Part shown: positions 61,038 to 64,000 of the stretch, piece after piece
Position numbering within the stretch: position 1 is the stretch's first letter
How the letters are laid out: each line of letters opens with the position of its first letter
Source: Hippasteria phrygiana
Lineage: Eukaryota; Echinodermata; Asteroidea; Valvatida; Goniasteridae
Direction: 5' to 3'
Length of the DNA stretch: 64,000 nucleotides
Assembly: GCA_037893225.1 (NCBI GenBank)
Contig: JAZGUH010000185.1
Coordinates: forward strand, 930,001-994,000
Notes under the pieces: generated by a model
Seen by the model: only the letters and a program-made list of their open reading frames with translations
What the model was told of the DNA's origin: nothing
The model's database searches: none
Program-made: the position numbers and the translations under genes

Positions 61038-61068
<31 letters not shown>

Positions 61069-61070
61069 AA
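60874..61070. repeat. hAT-end remnants in TTTAAATC-rich DNA and (TTTA)n
   Basis: CAGGGTTGGCTGATTT (60983) and AATCCGCCAACCCTG (61032) are hAT-style ends only 50 bases apart. The preceding DNA is full of GATTTAAATC palindromes. (TTTA)n follows at 61038-61065. Confidence 0.5.
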
Positions 61071-61129
61071 CATGCAATGAATCTTTCTGTCCAAAGTCTT
61101 GATAAGTTACTAAAAATGAAAAATACCTT

Positions 61130-61420
61130 GGCAGGGGTGAGATTGGCTGAAAATGAAAACAATCCACGAAATCTACATTACAGTGTTTGGGGGCCACTGA
61201 GGACCCCAGAGCAACGTAGGGTCTAACTTTGCCTGATGGCACCCCTTAAAAATAACAGTTTCTATTGGTCTATAACCACTTTTACAGGTAAAAATACCTT
61301 TAGGGTAACACTTCAGGAATTCCAGATTTCAAAAGAAAATCTTTAAAAACTCTGAAATCAGTAAAAAAAATCTTGACAAAAAAACCTTGAAATCAGGAAA
61401 ATCCTGACAAATCCCTGCCT
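61130..61420. repeat. dispersed repeat, copy of 1750-2070
   Basis: Same block order as at 1750-2070. Confidence 0.6.
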
Positions 61421-61962
61421 TGGTCAACATGTTTATTTCCTACGCATTCCCCATTGTTACCCATTCTGATTTCTCCACATAAGGCAACTTAGGTTGCCAA
61501 ATCCTGGCAGCAACAAAAAAAGGGCTTCCCTCCTTTTATTTCATCGAATGACATCACCACCAACACAGCTGTACACAAAGCGATGAGTCACCGAAAGTCG
61601 TTAATTTCTTATCCACGAATGAGGAGATTGGTTTCCTGTGTCCATCATATAATCCCAGTGTGGGCACAGACGCCAGACTATTGTAGGAAATTACTGATCT
61701 AATACCCTTAGCCAATGACCAAACACAACTTCGTAACTCACGTCACAGGACGTCTTCACTTTGCTACGCTGAGTGCATAGCAAAGTAAACACGTCTTAAG
61801 TTAATCTTTGTCTCTTTTTGTCCAATTTCTAAAATCTAAATTTTATTGATGCAGTATTTAATCACCACGATATTGAAATAGGAAACCGACTTTGCCAGTA
61901 TTTCGGTACTCAGAATCAACCGGTTTTAGCCAGTATTGACCAAAAAAAGTGAGTACTTGGTA

Positions 61963-62168
61963 ATAACCCCTTGCCACCGGGTGGCGCCGGGGCACCAGGC
62001 CAGGTTATGCAGCCAAGCGAAACGGAAACAAGAGGCTTGTGCAGCCAAGCATAACGTACACAATACCCCAATAATGGATTGAAAATGCAGAAATTGACGG
62101 AGACGTCACCCGGCCAGGTGGCAATTTCAATCTGCACGTATTTGTGTCAACCGTACGCAAGGGGTTAA
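61963..62168 (-). mobile_element. TTAA MITE, CCCCTTGCGTAC family, copy 7
   Basis: 61967-62164; left flank ATAA, right flank TTAA; right end CCGTACGCAAGGGG. The core is the inverse of the 16104-16316 copy. Confidence 0.8.
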
Positions 62169-62354
62169 ACCGAAGAAAAAACACACACACCCCTATGGAT
62201 TCGAACCTCTACATACATGTACATGTATTGTAAAGACACTCTGCTATATAAACATTGTGACCTGGCACCACAAAGTGGATACAAAGTAGCAAAAGTTGAA
62301 ATGTGAGAGTATGGTACATGTACATGTACATGTGTATTTCCCAAAAGCTTTATG

Positions 62355-62818
62355 TGGGTCGTTCCATAAATTTGGGGTCCAAAAAGTGGCATTTTGTTGT
62401 GTCCCTGTTACACCTGACCTGTGTAATTTTCCCGTCAAGTACATTTGTGTACATGTACATGTACATTATTATTCAAATTGAGTTCACACTATTTTTCACT
62501 TGTTTGGCAGGTACTTTGCTTTAAATACACAATCACTCTTGGAGATATATACAATGTACATGTAAAAGGCATTAACCCTAACCCTCCAGGGTATTTGGGC
62601 TAGAAACCCTGCCAGATGCATCAAATTGCATACTTTGTCACATTGACTTGTGTACAGAGTGCAGCAAGGTCAAGCTGTCACCACAGATGCACTGTGCTGT
62701 GTCTGGCAGGGTTAGGGTTTTAAAGAATGTGTCCTAATTTTGCAAAATCTTACGTCACTTTGTACCAGGGACATAAAAAATGTCACACTTTTGGACCCCA
62801 AAGTTATGGAACGACCCA
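62355..62818. mobile_element. element with TGGGTCGTTCCATAA ends
   Basis: Ends TGGGTCGTTCCATAAATTTG and its near complement at 62795-62818; GGGGTCCAAAAAGTG pairs inside. It contains a nested TTAA MITE. A fragment of the family lies near 26030-26120. Confidence 0.75.
62572..62723. mobile_element. TTAA MITE, GCCAGAC core family, copy 3
   Basis: 62576-62717, inverse of 3578-3716; starts CCCTAACCCTCCAGGG and ends CTGGCAGGGTTAGGG. TTAA on the left, TTTTAA on the right. Confidence 0.8.
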
Positions 62819-63270
62819 TGTACATAGTACAATGTGTTGTTGTATGTACAGTGTACACTGTACACATAGCTCATTTCTAGGCCATGCAACATGAACTTGT
62901 ACTGTACATGCCACACGTACAGTTGTTAGAGTCATTGAAGCTCAAAGTCATTGAACTGGGTGAATTATACTCCCAGTGCAAAGATCAGACACCATGAAAA
63001 CAATTAATGGCATGAATGGGAGACGTTTGATAGAGATATGCTGGTGGCAGATTAAGGCATACCAGTCCTTTTGTATGTAGTTCTGAGCATGCACGCTCAG
63101 TTCTGAGCGCGTAGTTCTATCTCACTCTCAGCAAGTGCGTGACTCGTGAGAACAATGGAAAAGGACTGGTATATGGGGTACAATTGATAGCACATTTTGG
63201 ATTTGAGGGGGGAGAGGGCACAGCAAAGCAAGATATTTTGTTTAGTTGTTTCCTGTACATTCCCGAGGCC

Positions 63271-63419
63271 TTAACCTTCCTGTGCACCTGGCCAAAATCG
63301 ACCCAGTTGTTGTACAGATCAAAACCTATCAAATGACAGATTGAAACACACACAAACTGTGAGAGTTGGTGTTTAGAGTTTTTGATAGGCTGTGATAGTT
63401 AATGATATAGGAGGGTTAA
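63271..63419. mobile_element. TTAA MITE, CCCTCCTGT family, copy 3
   Basis: 63275-63415 with perfect TTAA on both sides; the core is the same as 8885-9025. Confidence 0.85.
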
Positions 63420-64000
63420 TGATCATGTTTACAAAAAATACAGAGGACTTTCTCTGTACTTTAAATTACAGGGGTCGTCGCAAATAATTACGTAATGTAA
63501 CAAAGACAGAATTTTTACTACAAATTGACAGGACACTAATTATCATGTGCATGAATCTACCCAAATGTCATCTCATTCATATAATAACCCATTTAGGAGT
63601 GCTAACAGCCACAATAAACACAATTGTGTTGGTCTTTAAGACACTTATAGGTGACGTACGTAACGTGGACAGAAATGTTGTGACAAATTTCTGTCCACGT
63701 TATGTACGTAATATTCTGTACATAATAACCTGTAACATCTGAAATATACAGTAGATTGTCTTGGTTTTTACAGGAAACAATGCTGTAGGGATAAGAATGA
63801 AAAGGCACAATATCTGATCAAGACATTTATTTTAATTATAACTTTCTATCAATATTAACACATTTTCTGTCCATGTTATGTACCTAGCATATTGTGAGCA
63901 TACATATCTTGTAAAATTTGCCTGGAAAGTCCTAAATTCTTGGTGAGCACAATTCTCAACAATGGGGTGGGAATGTACAAGTGGAAAAGAGGACAAACAA
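63420..64000. other. unassigned to window end
   Basis: GTGACGTACGTAACGTGGACAG and CTGTCCACGTTATGTACGTA at 63650-63710 form an inverted repeat around a short loop. No exon of the PAG-like gene recognised. Confidence 0.45.

Overview
This window is nuclear DNA of an animal. Two genes lie on the minus strand as short exons with canonical GT-AG splice sites and matching phases, separated by long introns and about 11 kb of intergenic DNA full of small transposons. Base composition is AT-rich outside the exons. Palindromic ACATGTACATGT-type words are frequent. The transposon mix is hAT, mariner/pogo, TTAA-flanked MITEs, tRNA-derived SINEs, LINE 3' ends and a Crypton-like fragment. I infer a marine invertebrate deuterostome, an echinoderm or hemichordate more readily than a vertebrate, but the sequence alone does not settle this.

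Gene 1 (minus, coding 23753 to 4117, eight exons, 431 residues) appears complete from ATG to stop. It encodes a predicted ER-lumen JmjC-family Fe(II)/2-oxoglutarate oxygenase. It has a signal peptide, a JmjC/cupin_8 core with an HxD...H iron triad and a 2OG-binding lysine at FIH-like spacing, an EF-hand-like segment, and a C-terminal HDEL retrieval signal. All seven intron phases agree.

Gene 2 (minus, coding 58946 to 35083, six exons visible, about 714 residues, 5' end outside the window or unrecognised) encodes a tyrosine-motif-rich cytoplasmic tail. It ends in a tyrosine motif followed by a TRL PDZ ligand, as in the vertebrate Csk-binding adaptor PAG1/Cbp. It carries repeated YASV and DNYQ motifs. 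The transmembrane exon was not found.

Introns and intergenic DNA are dominated by nested transposons whose insertion order can be read from target-site duplications. At 6117-7286 a hAT element flanked by GCTGTTCC has its far end split from its duplication by a second MITE. At 7398-7930 the same MITE family sits inside a SINE promoter box. At 15843-16475 three elements are nested. About 17 small elements in several families lie in TTAA or TTAA-like sites. Two copies of a roughly 0.7 kb repeat (16478-17210, 42703-43422) carry an exon resembling the N-terminal part of Crypton-type tyrosine recombinases; one copy has a stop codon. SINE copies share their 3' tail with LINE 3' ends in the same window.

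Other structures are a tandem 415-bp duplication (44336-45157), long near-perfect inverted repeats (11169-11266, 24098-24906, 43627-43768, 49460-49833, 53634-53770), several minisatellites, and an abrupt C-run/G-run junction at 46233-46286 that may be an assembly artefact.
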